Shown here: positions 46,646-55,563 of the stretch, piece after piece | Layout: the number at the start of each line of letters is the position of its first letter | How positions within the stretch are numbered: position 1 is the stretch's first letter | Assembly: GCF_035046485.1 (NCBI RefSeq) | Contig: NC_085137.1 | Location: 15,219,346 to 15,283,345 of the forward strand | DNA: 64,000 bases | Direction of reading: 5' to 3' | From: Aedes albopictus | Taxonomy: Eukaryota; Arthropoda; Insecta; Diptera; Culicidae | The notes under the pieces: model-generated | Told to the model about the DNA's origin: nothing | The model's input: only the letters and a program-made list of their open reading frames with translations | The model's database searches: none | Made by a program: the position numbers and the translations under genes

Positions 46646-49600
46646 ATGCCGGCAGGCGAAGATTTCACCATGACTGCCTGTGGAGTATGCGAAACGGTTT
46701 CAGAAGTAGACGAAGGAATGGTGGCATGTGATTATTGTAACCGATGGTTCCATTATCGGTGCGTAGGAGTAACAGAAGGAGTTAAAGATGCAAAAAACTG
46801 GTTCTGTCCGGACATCAGCTGCCAGAAGTTGGCCAAAAAGCAAGAAGGAAAACCTGCGAAGAACCGGAAGAAGGCTACGTCGGGAAATGAATCGGATAAA
46901 TCCAGTGTGACTTCTGAAAGCGTAGTACAAACGATGGATCAAAAGTTGAAAGCTCTAGAGAAGGAACGAAGAGCGAAGGAGAGAGAAATGGAAGAAGAAC
47001 GAGTCCTGAAGGAAAAGAGGATGGAAATGGATCGTTTCCTTAGGGAAAAGGAATTAGCGATTCAAGATGAGCTACGGGAAAAGGAAATGCAGCAGGAAAA
47101 GGAACTACTGGAGGCCGCTTTACAAAAGAAGCGGAACTTCCTAGCAAGGGTGAAGGCTATGCGAGAGTCCTATCAAGTTCAAATGGAGAATATCCAGCAG
47201 GAGCTTGCCGAAGGAGGAAATCATCTCAACAAACCGAGCGAGTTATGTCCGAAGCGCATCCAGTCCACCGAACGTGCCACCGAATCAGTGCAGGAGCAAA
47301 AGGCTTCCGGCTCCACGAAACCCGAAATTTCCCAATCCGAATCGAGTGTATTCTATACACATACACCAGTCCGCAGCTCTGGCATAAAAGGCAAAATCAA
47401 CAAAGCGGCAGCAGCCGTCGCTGCCGGCTCCAACGGCAAACCAGTCTACGGAAATGATAAGAACGATCTTGACGATTTGGAAGAAGAAGAAGCCCAAAGC
47501 AGCGAAAGCGACGAAGATTACCCAGATGAGTCGGACGAAGACCCGGATGAGGAAGAAGAGGAAACGGATGACGAACATACCGAAGATGAGAAAGGAAGAT
47601 ATGCCTTTAAAAACCGTCAAGCAAAGAAGGCAGCGACGGCGGTAGTTCCCCACGGGCTGGGGCCAACTAAAGCACAATTATCTGCACGCAATGGAATCAC
47701 TAGGAAGCTACCCGTATTCACGGGAAAACCCGAGGAATGGCCCTTGTTCATTGGGAGCTATAATGCTTCCAATACAGCGTGTGGTTTCAGCGATGTAGAG
47801 AACTTAGTTCGTCTACAGGAATGCTTGAGAGGACCAGCATTAGAAAGTGTCAGAAGTCAGCTGCTACTACCACAATCGGTTCCCAGAGTCATCAACAAGC
47901 TTCGTCAACTATATGGGCGACCTGAACAACTTCTTCATCACCATCTCGACAAGATCAGGAAGCTCGAATGTCCCAAAGCGGATAAACTGTCCAGCTACAT
48001 ACCATTCGGTAATTCCATAGAACAGCTTTGCGACCATTTAGAAGCCGCTGAGTTAACGCAACATCTGGTCAATCCTCTTCTGATTCAGGATTTGGTGGAT
48101 AAACTTCCAGCGCAAGACAAGCGGGACTGGGTCCGCTACAAGCAGAAGAAGAAGCGAGTGACTTTGCGAACATTCACTGACTTCGTATCCAGAATAGTAG
48201 CAGAGGCGTGCGAGGCGAATGTCAACATGGACTTCAAAACCCCGCAGGCATCATCTGGACCCCCCTATCGCGTGAAACGTGAAAAGGGTGCTGTGTTCAA
48301 CCACTGTTCCTCCGCCGAGACGTCCACAAAGTCTAAAGATCCTTCGAAGCTGAAGCCCTGCAAAGTTTGCCATCGCACAGACCATCGTCTTCGTTATTGC
48401 GAGGATTTCAAGTGCTTGCCTGCAGCAGAACGCATAAAGTTGGTCGAGCAGTGGAAGCTTTGCAAAATTTGTTTGAACGACCATGGTAAAGCTCAATGCA
48501 AGTTTCAGATTCGTTGCAGCGTAGACGGATGTCTTGCTCGTCACAACACACTGCTACATCCAATTGGGGGACCGTTAGCGATCAACACGCACATGTTAGA
48601 TGGTGAGGCAGTTTTGTTCCGAATGATCCCGGTCAGTTTGCACTGTGGAGAGCACATTGTGGAAACCCTGGCGTTTTTAGACGAGGGAGCCTCTGTCACT
48701 CTCGTCGAGAAAACACTGGTTGACAGACTCGGCGTTCAAGGGACGAGAAACCCGTTGACCATTACTTGGACAGCCGACATTCAACGTACTGAGAAGGATT
48801 CCCGGCAAATGAATTTATGGATTTCCACACGAGGTATGGAGGGGAAGATTCTACTGCGAACGGTGCAAACAGTTCCAGAGTTGATGTTACCACAGCAAAC
48901 GTTGAACGCACCTGCGCTGATGGAAAACTACAAATTTCTTCAGAATTTGCCAGTTGACTCGTACTACAATAAACGTCCAGGAATTCTCATTGGAGTTAAC
49001 AATGTGCATGCGATTGCACCTCTAGAATCCAGACTTGGAACAATTGGAGAACCGATTGCTGTACGCTCTAAGTTGGGATGGACGATTTACGGTCCAAGTC
49101 AGAGAACCACAGGTGCACAAAGAGATTTTGTTGGTTGCCATCATGACATTAGCAATCAAGAGCTACACAACGTCCTCAAATCGCATTATGCCCTAGAAGA
49201 ATCCGTTGTAGCGGTGTTTCAGGAATCAAAGGAGAACCAGAGAGCCCGGAAGATTCTCGAAGAGACGACAGTGCGAATCGGCGACAGATTCGAAACCGGG
49301 CTGCTGTGGAATACTGACAGTCCTAAGTTTCCCAATAGCCTACCAATGGCGTTGCGACGGCTGAAACAACTAGAGCACCGTTTGGAGAATATGCCGCAGC
49401 TATACGAAAGCGTACGGAAGCAAATAGTGGAATATGAGCAAAAGGGCTACGCGCATCGTGCCACGCCGGAAGAAATAGCTGAAGCAGAATCATCTGGAGC
49501 CTGGTACCTGCCCATCAACGTAGTCCTCAACCCAAAGAAACCTGGAAAAGTTCGTTTGGTGTGGGACGCAGCGGCGTCGGTTCAAGGAGTGTCGTTGAAT

Positions 49601-50896
49601 TCCCAGTTATTGACAGGTCCGGATATGTTAGCTGCCTTACCGTCGGTGATTAATCGTTTTCGCGAACGTCCAGTGGCTTTCGGAGGAGACATCCGTGAAA
49701 TGTACCACCAGTTGGTGATTCGTAAAGCTGATAGGAGGGCACAGATGTTCTTCTTCAGAAATTCAACCCATGAGAAACCAACGGTATACATGATGGACGT
49801 TGCCATTTTCGGTTCCAAGTGTTCACCCTGTCAGGCGCAATACATAAAAAACCGAAACGCAAAGGAGTTCGCGATACAATATCCGGAGGCTGCAGCAGCG
49901 ATTATTGACAAGCATTATGTGGACGATTACTTCGACAGCACCGATACCGTCGAAGAAGCAACACGGATAGCAAAAGAAGTTGAACTGGTACACTCGAAGG
50001 GCGGCTTTGAAATCAGAAATTGGGTTTCTAACTCAAGGGAAGTCCTCCGCAGTTTGGGTGAGAAAAGTGCAGACCAAGCAGTTCACTTCAACCGAGATAA
50101 AGAAACTGGTACGGAACGAGTTCTTGGAATAATATGGAACCCCAAGGAGGACAAGTTTTCGTTTTCAACAGAACATCGTGAGGATTTGAAACGATACTTG
50201 AGTGGCAAAGAAATACCCACTAAAAGGATTGTGTTGAGCAGTGTTATGGGATTGTTTGATCCACTAGGCCTACTGTCAACGTTCATTATACATGGTCGTG
50301 TTTTGATCCAGAACTTATGGCGAACAGGATGTGATTGGGACGAACAGATTGATCAAGCCAGCGAGTTGGAATGGAGAAGGTGGATCGGACGTTTACCCGA
50401 TGTAGAAGCAGTCAGGATTCCTCGTGCGTACTTTGGAAGGTGGAAATCTACTGAAATTGAGACACTGCAACTGCACGTGTTTACTGATGCTAGTCTGCAA
50501 GCGTATGGAAGTGCAGCGTACTTTCGTGCTACAGTTGGAGGCGAAGTTCGTTGTGCCCTCGTAATGGCAAGGGCGAAAGTAGCTCCATTGAAGCGACAAT
50601 CAGTTCCCCGCTTGGAGCTGATGGGGGCGCTACTCGGAGCGAGACTACTACAATCGGTTATGACGAATCACACCCTTCCCATTCAAAAATGTTACCTATG
50701 GACGGACTCACAAACGGTTCTTAGCTGGCTTCGCTCGGATCAGCACAACTATAAGCAGTTCGTGGCATTTCGTGTACAGTATGCGGCAGGAAAAAATGCG
50801 AAAGTGTTTTTCAACTTCAAACCTCATTTTCGTCCATTTGACATTAACCAATCTATGTTTCAACGTTCCATGATCTATAATAGGCTAGTTTTCTGA
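46646..50896 (+). CDS. gag-pol: BEL/Pao Gag-PR-RT-RNaseH (5' part, truncated by MITE)
   Basis: The ATG at 46646 lies 34 bp after the LTR. Residues 12-59 form a PHD-type zinc finger (C12, C15, C28, C31, H36, C39, C54, C59). About 97-205 is a charged coiled coil, 275-316 a Glu/Asp tract, about 355-540 a Gag domain of the DUF1759 type (LPVFTGKPEEW), and 572-640 zinc knuckles. The protease motif LDEGAS has D679. RT has D1015 (GGDIREMYHQ) and YVDD at 1091-1094. RNase H has D1281, E1324 and D1354. Element-derived coding stops at residue 1377; the last 39 codons are MITE sequence. The protein would lack the rest of RNase H and integrase. A PHD finger heading a BEL Gag is unusual to my knowledge. Confidence 0.9.
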   Translation: MPAGEDFTMTACGVCETVSEVDEGMVACDYCNRWFHYRCVGVTEGVKDAKNWFCPDISCQKLAKKQEGKPAKNRKKATSGNESDKSSVTSESVVQTMDQKLKALEKERRAKEREMEEERVLKEKRMEMDRFLREKELAIQDELREKEMQQEKELLEAALQKKRNFLARVKAMRESYQVQMENIQQELAEGGNHLNKPSELCPKRIQSTERATESVQEQKASGSTKPEISQSESSVFYTHTPVRSSGIKGKINKAAAAVAAGSNGKPVYGNDKNDLDDLEEEEAQSSESDEDYPDESDEDPDEEEEETDDEHTEDEKGRYAFKNRQAKKAATAVVPHGLGPTKAQLSARNGITRKLPVFTGKPEEWPLFIGSYNASNTACGFSDVENLVRLQECLRGPALESVRSQLLLPQSVPRVINKLRQLYGRPEQLLHHHLDKIRKLECPKADKLSSYIPFGNSIEQLCDHLEAAELTQHLVNPLLIQDLVDKLPAQDKRDWVRYKQKKKRVTLRTFTDFVSRIVAEACEANVNMDFKTPQASSGPPYRVKREKGAVFNHCSSAETSTKSKDPSKLKPCKVCHRTDHRLRYCEDFKCLPAAERIKLVEQWKLCKICLNDHGKAQCKFQIRCSVDGCLARHNTLLHPIGGPLAINTHMLDGEAVLFRMIPVSLHCGEHIVETLAFLDEGASVTLVEKTLVDRLGVQGTRNPLTITWTADIQRTEKDSRQMNLWISTRGMEGKILLRTVQTVPELMLPQQTLNAPALMENYKFLQNLPVDSYYNKRPGILIGVNNVHAIAPLESRLGTIGEPIAVRSKLGWTIYGPSQRTTGAQRDFVGCHHDISNQELHNVLKSHYALEESVVAVFQESKENQRARKILEETTVRIGDRFETGLLWNTDSPKFPNSLPMALRRLKQLEHRLENMPQLYESVRKQIVEYEQKGYAHRATPEEIAEAESSGAWYLPINVVLNPKKPGKVRLVWDAAASVQGVSLNSQLLTGPDMLAALPSVINRFRERPVAFGGDIREMYHQLVIRKADRRAQMFFFRNSTHEKPTVYMMDVAIFGSKCSPCQAQYIKNRNAKEFAIQYPEAAAAIIDKHYVDDYFDSTDTVEEATRIAKEVELVHSKGGFEIRNWVSNSREVLRSLGEKSADQAVHFNRDKETGTERVLGIIWNPKEDKFSFSTEHREDLKRYLSGKEIPTKRIVLSSVMGLFDPLGLLSTFIIHGRVLIQNLWRTGCDWDEQIDQASELEWRRWIGRLPDVEAVRIPRAYFGRWKSTEIETLQLHVFTDASLQAYGSAAYFRATVGGEVRCALVMARAKVAPLKRQSVPRLELMGALLGARLLQSVMTNHTLPIQKCYLWTDSQTVLSWLRSDQHNYKQFVAFRVQYAAGKNAKVFFNFKPHFRPFDINQSMFQRSMIYNRLVF

Positions 50897-51374
50897 AAAG
50901 TTAATTAAAAAATTTTCCATTTTGGTCACTAACCTTTACAGGGCGGCGCCTGAAGATGAAGACAACCAGAATTTTCAAACCGCAGAAAATCGCACAGGTC
51001 GCTAAATTTCGCATCTGATGAAACAAAATTTTTGATTTTCTCTACAATATCATCAAATATATGTACTTATTTCATCTGCTATGTGAAACTACATGGCTCT
51101 GGATCAGTGTGGTCTGGTTGTTCATCGAATTTGAGCTAATTTTGTTACTGTTATAGTCATTTTGTTTAATGACCATTGGGCGCGCAGTTTATTGATATCC
51201 GCTAATTAGGCCTACATCATCACATGTTAAACATCAAATGTGTTCATTTTTATTTTTCAGTGCTAGAATATAGACATTGACTGATACACTGTCATGAAAA
51301 AATAGTCATATATATCCCATATTTAGCGTGTAATAGTGCCTTGAACTTTTCGCATTTTTTCCTGCCGCACCCTG
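50777..51374. mobile_element. 598-bp TA-flanked MITE inside the pol gene
   Basis: TA at 50775-50776 and 51375-51376 is the target duplication. The ends are CAGTATGCGGCAGG and the complement of CAGGGTGCGGCAGG. Both continue identically through GGCAGGAAAAAATGCGAAA. There is no transposase frame. The element plus one TA is 600 bp, a multiple of three, but it brings stop codons. TA target and CAG ends point to the Tc1-mariner group. Confidence 0.9.
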
Positions 51375-53248
51375 TAGGGGAAATTCATGAGCTGACAAAC
51401 TTGACTGACTGGCGGAAAATACCTTCGAAATTCAACATTGCGGACGTTCTAACCAAGTGGGGTAGTGGACCAGATCTCAAGGACGATGGATCGTGGTTCA
51501 ACGGGCCAAATTTTCTTCAACAAACAGAAGAATACTGGCCAGCCGAGATGCTGCCTGAAGCAAATATCGCGGACGAGAGGAAAGCGGTAGTGCTGGTTCA
51601 TGGAACGTGTTCTGTCGAACCGGTAATACGAGTAGAATCGTTCTCCAGGTGGATTAAACTGCTCCGAGTAACAGCAACAGTCGTTCGATTCATAAACAAC
51701 TGTCGGAGAAAGATCGCTAAACAGCCCATACTATGTGCGGAGGCATCAGAAAAGCAGCGTCGACTCATAACAGCAAAGTTTGATGTACTGAAGCGTCCGT
51801 TGCTGCAAGAAGAATTGAGAAGCGCCGAATGTATCTTGTGGAAGCTAGCACAACGAGAAGGTTATGCCGAGGAAGTTCGAACACTGAGTAGGAGCGAAGA
51901 AAGTGGACCAGGAAAATCAGTTGTGCGTTTGCAGCGATCGAGCACGCTATATAAACTCACACCATTTTTGGACGAAGAAGGAGTGATGCGCATGGGTGGT
52001 AGAATGCAGAATTCGACAACAGCCACGTTCAACGAAAAGTATCCGATAATATTGCCGAAAGACCACGAGATAACGGATATGTTGCTGCAGGACTATCATG
52101 AAAAGTTTGGGCATGCTAACAGAGAAACAATATTCCACGAAGTTCGCCTGAGGTTCAAGATCCCGAAGTTGAGATCAAGAATCTCACGAGTTGTGAAAAA
52201 TTGTGTTTGGTGTAAGGTACACCGGTGTAAACCGGCTGTGCCATTGATGGCTCCTCTACCTAAACAAAGGATAACACCAGGTTTGAGGCCGTTTAGCGCA
52301 GTTGGTCTCGATTATCTGGGCCCCATCGACGTATCAGTTGGTAGACGATCAGAGAAAAGATGGATCTGTTTGTTTACTTGTCTGGCTATACGTGCAATCC
52401 ATCTGGAAGTAGTCGATAGTCTGACAACACAGTCTTGTCTTATGGCAATTCGCAGGTTTATCTGCAAACGTGGTGCTCCAGACGAATTCTTTTCCGACAA
52501 CGGAACGAATTTCAGAGGGGCTTATAATGAATTGAAGAGAACGGTTGAGCGAATTAACAACGAATGTGCTGAAGGAACCACGACTGCTAGAATCAAATGG
52601 AATTTTAATCCACCGGCTACGCCCCATATGGGCGGTATTTGGGAGAGGCTAGTGCGTTCGGTTAAGGAAGCATTTCGAGCACTGGATGATGGAAGAAAAC
52701 TTACCGATGAGATTTTGAAAACAGTGGTAGCGGAAGCGGAAGAGATGATCAATTCGCGACCGTTGACATACATGCCGGATTCGTCGGAAGACAGTGCGCT
52801 TACACCCAACCACTTCTTACGAGGAACGGTTAAAGAATCAGACACGATGTTCCAGGACCAAACAGATATGGCAGGAGCATTAAGGGATACGTATCAGCGT
52901 TCACAGTTTTTGGCAGAGGAAATTTGGAAGCGTTGGTGTAAGGAATATCTTCCCACAATAAATCAGCGAACCAAATGGTACACCGAACAGAAACCAATAA
53001 GGATAGGTGACTTGGTTTTCATCGTAGATGGAAATAATCGGAAGACGTGGATTCGAGGAATCGTGGAGGACGTTCATGCTGGGACAGATGGAAGAATTCG
53101 ACGAGCAGATGTCAGAACAGCGAAAGGTGTCTTTAGGCGTGCGGTTGCTAACTTGGCGCGTATGGAAATTAGCGACGGTAAATCCGGAAATTCCGAACCG
53201 GAAGCACCGGAGTTACGGGCTGGGGATGTGTCATCACCACTGGGCTGA
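51341..53248 (+). CDS. pol: BEL/Pao RNaseH end and integrase (3' part)
   Basis: Codons before 51377 are MITE-derived and there is no true start (51341 is TTG). From 51377 the frame continues the polyprotein: the last RNase H aspartate is in KFNIADVLTKW (D35 of this frame), and an HHCC-like zinc region includes HEKFGHANRETIFHE and CVWCKVH. The integrase core has D324 (GLDYLGP), D386 (SDNGTNF) and E435 (GGIWERL), a DD48E spacing between the last two. A C-terminal DUF5641-like region includes FLAEEIWKRW and GDLVFI. The stop lies inside the 3' LTR. All catalytic residues are present. Separately translated product is unlikely. Confidence 0.9.
   Translation: MNFSHFFLPHPVGEIHELTNLTDWRKIPSKFNIADVLTKWGSGPDLKDDGSWFNGPNFLQQTEEYWPAEMLPEANIADERKAVVLVHGTCSVEPVIRVESFSRWIKLLRVTATVVRFINNCRRKIAKQPILCAEASEKQRRLITAKFDVLKRPLLQEELRSAECILWKLAQREGYAEEVRTLSRSEESGPGKSVVRLQRSSTLYKLTPFLDEEGVMRMGGRMQNSTTATFNEKYPIILPKDHEITDMLLQDYHEKFGHANRETIFHEVRLRFKIPKLRSRISRVVKNCVWCKVHRCKPAVPLMAPLPKQRITPGLRPFSAVGLDYLGPIDVSVGRRSEKRWICLFTCLAIRAIHLEVVDSLTTQSCLMAIRRFICKRGAPDEFFSDNGTNFRGAYNELKRTVERINNECAEGTTTARIKWNFNPPATPHMGGIWERLVRSVKEAFRALDDGRKLTDEILKTVVAEAEEMINSRPLTYMPDSSEDSALTPNHFLRGTVKESDTMFQDQTDMAGALRDTYQRSQFLAEEIWKRWCKEYLPTINQRTKWYTEQKPIRIGDLVFIVDGNNRKTWIRGIVEDVHAGTDGRIRRADVRTAKGVFRRAVANLARMEISDGKSGNSEPEAPELRAGDVSSPLG
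53217..53226 (+). other. possible polypurine tract
   Basis: GGGCTGGGGA lies just before the 3' LTR at 53229 and is the only purine-rich run there. It is inside the coding frame. The primer-binding site after the 5' LTR (46612 onward, AACTCAAAAAATTT) could not be matched to a tRNA 3' end. Confidence 0.35.
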
Positions 53249-53851
53249 CTAGAGTGCGCCAGTCTATACATCGACCTAGAGAACAAATTGAACAAAACGG
53301 ATGAGGAACAAAAACAAAACCTAAATTGAGAGTGGATGAAGTTGCTATTAAAAGTTATTAAAATCATTGAATTTCTATTGTTTAAACTAATAAAATAAGT
53401 AAAATTTAGTGGTCATTTACATGCAGTAATATAGTAAGCTATTGTTCTTTAATTTAAAGGTAAAATGTTCAAATAAACCCCAAAAAATTGATATTTTAGT
53501 TTAGGTGAACTACACGCGATCATCTGTAGTTTCGGGTACTCCAAAAGCGTTTGTAAACTAGTTTAAACGTTAACTTAGTAAGTATTCTTAACTATAAAAG
53601 CTAAATGAATTTGTTAAAGATGCTATTTAAAACTACAGGCTAGTGCTAAACCGTTTTGGGCACTGAATCGAATACGTCTAGCAAAATTGTTTCACGAGGC
53701 TAGCAGCGAAACTAAATTTGTAAGTTTGTACAAATAATTCTGGAATCACATAATTACTAAACATCTAATGGAACAATTAAAATTTCAGTTTGAGCCGCTC
53801 TTTATAGACTGCTACAAGAAATAAGTGCTGATTCTGCAAAAAATCCGAACA
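53229..53851 (+). repeat. 3' LTR of BEL/Pao element
   Basis: It is 623 bp, one mismatch from the 5' LTR, followed directly by the CGTGT duplication. The pol frame ends 20 bases into it. Confidence 0.95.
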
Positions 53852-53879
53852 CGTGTAGTCACCCGCACATAAACTCTGC

Positions 53880-55099
53880 ATGAGAGCAATTTTATATTTT
53901 TAATTTTACGTTTTCTTCTTTTTCTTAGAATATTGTGCTATAGGAGATATACAAATTGCATGCTCACTGACGCCACCTAAGAGCAAAATTCAGAGTAAAA
54001 CGGCTCATCATTTGTAAGTTTGTACAGCTTATTTTCAGAATCTTATTTTTTCTAATGAATCGGAATCCTGATGTATAAATGATTCAAAATGTGTATGCTC
54101 ACTAGCGTCATCTAGTGACAGGGGTTCAATTCAAACGATCCAAATCTGTAAATACTTGACCAACCAAACATCTTTGCTAAAGTTAGTAGGGACGATAAGA
54201 GAGTTATTAGGATCCTGCACTCAGCGAAAAAAACTAGCGAAATTCATCGAAATACCTTATCAAAATTTGCTATAACTAATTCTTATGGATGGCATAAGAA
54301 TACCTTATGAAAGTTGATTGTGCTTGCTATGACAAATTTCATAAGATAGACTTATGAAAATAACAAAAAAAATCTTAAAATGATGCAGACTGGATTCGAT
54401 CCATGAACGTCGGGATCACCGAGCCCGTGTTTTATCCACACGGCTACCGACGCTTAAGAATACCATGTTGCTAAACATGAATAAAAGCCAAGATGTGAGA
54501 CGATTTTACGTCATGGAGTGACCTTATGAAATTCATCCGAATCATTATGAATTAGTTAAAGGCCGTTTCATAAGTTGGGCCTTATGGAAATCTTAAGGTT
54601 ATTTGGCTGAGTGTGGGATATTTGAATCATAAAATTGGCATACTCAGTAGCGCTACCTATGCGTGGATTTCCAAAGCAAATCCAAATTTTGCATCATCTC
54701 TATGTTCTTGACCTATGAAACAATTTTGCCTAACACACCATCTTTTTATGTGATCAGGATTCTGAGATATAAGTAATGTACATTTAGCATGCTCACTTGT
54801 GCCACCTGTTTGTAAAGTTTCAAATCAAATGGCCCATCATCTAAAAGTGCTTGACCAACACAACAATTTTCTTGAAGACGTCATCTTTCTAAGAGATAAG
54901 AATCCAGTGATATACATGACATATTATGAGATGCAAAATTTACATGCACACTAGCACCACCTAGTGGTGGAATTCCAAATCAATCGCGCCATTATCTGAA
55001 TGCACTCGACTTACTGCGCAACTTTTCCAAAGACGTGACGCTTTTACAAGCTCTAGATCTTCCGATAATTTCTTTTTAAGACATTATATCACTGAATTG
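53880..55099. repeat. ~140-bp tandem array, right part
   Basis: It continues the units of 44110-45560, for example CACTAGCGTCATCTAGTGACAGG, GCCACCTGTTTGTAAAG and CACTAGCACCACCTAGTGG. It is interrupted by a MITE at 54218-54613 and, at its right end, by a TTAA element. A further unit (AGCGCCATCTAGTGGGG) lies at about 55205. Confidence 0.65.
54218..54613. mobile_element. 396-bp MITE containing a tRNA-like segment
   Basis: CACTCAGCGAAAAAAAC at the left and the complement of CACTCAGCCAAATAACC at the right are flanked by TG on both sides. CTTATGAAA / TTTCATAAG motifs recur in both arms. At about 54383-54455 the minus strand has A-box-like TAGCCGTGTGG and B-box-like GGATCGAATCC, so a tRNA-like piece sits inside a DNA-transposon shell. 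Target duplication is weak. Confidence 0.65.
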
Positions 55100-55103
55100 T
55101 TAA

Positions 55104-55559
55104 CCCTTATGTGGCCAACAGGGTACCCGGGTACCCAGCGCCCATTTAAAAAGCACGGTGTAGAAAAAAGCAAAAAGTTTGCCGGAAACACAACGCTTAA
55201 TTTTAAATAGCGCCATCTAGTGGGGAAATCTCGAATTAATCAATTCACCGACAGATAGTGTTTGACCTACCGAACACATTTGACGAAGACATGAATATTC
55301 TAAAACAACAGAATTGATATATATATAGAGAATTTGGGGTACAAATGGAACCCAGGTAAACAAAATCGCCCGGTTCAACTTTGACCTAAAATAAAAATCA
55401 AAGTATGCCATGAAATCAACTTTATTTTTGCTTAAATAATAGAACTAGGTCTAGTTTGAAGGTATTGCAAAAATAAAATCAATATGTTTTCCCAAACTTG
55501 TTTGCCATTACTCCAAAATTGCCTGGGGTCCAAATGGACCCCAGGTATCCATTAGAGGG
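55104..55559. mobile_element. 456-bp TTAA-flanked element
   Basis: TTAA at 55100-55103 and 55560-55563 flank CCCTTATGTGGCC and the complement of CCCTCTAATGGATACC. Only CCCT and scattered bases match between ends. Subterminal GGGTACCCGGGTACCC and GGGGTCCAAATGGACCCC palindromes are present. It is probably a piggyBac-like MITE. It holds one unit of the ~140-bp array near 55205, so its interior history is mixed. Confidence 0.6.
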
Positions 55560-55563
55560 TTAA

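Larger units (their letters stand above)
45989..53851 (+). mobile_element. BEL/Pao LTR retrotransposon, nearly intact, MITE-interrupted
   Basis: Two 623-bp LTRs (45989-46611 and 53229-53851) begin TGTCATC and end GAACA. They differ at one position (46346 A against 53586 T). The exact 5-bp duplication CGTGT lies at 45984-45988 and 53852-53856. The internal region encodes a Gag-Pol polyprotein in the BEL order PR-RT-RH-IN. A 598-bp TA-flanked MITE at 50777-51374 splits it in the RNase H domain. The element was transcribed by RNA polymerase II and copied through a cytoplasmic particle, by family knowledge. Insertion is recent judging by LTR identity. Confidence 0.95.

Noticed and set aside
46700..53367. 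Minus-strand frames across the BEL element
   Set aside because: They overlap the well-supported polyprotein and show no domains.
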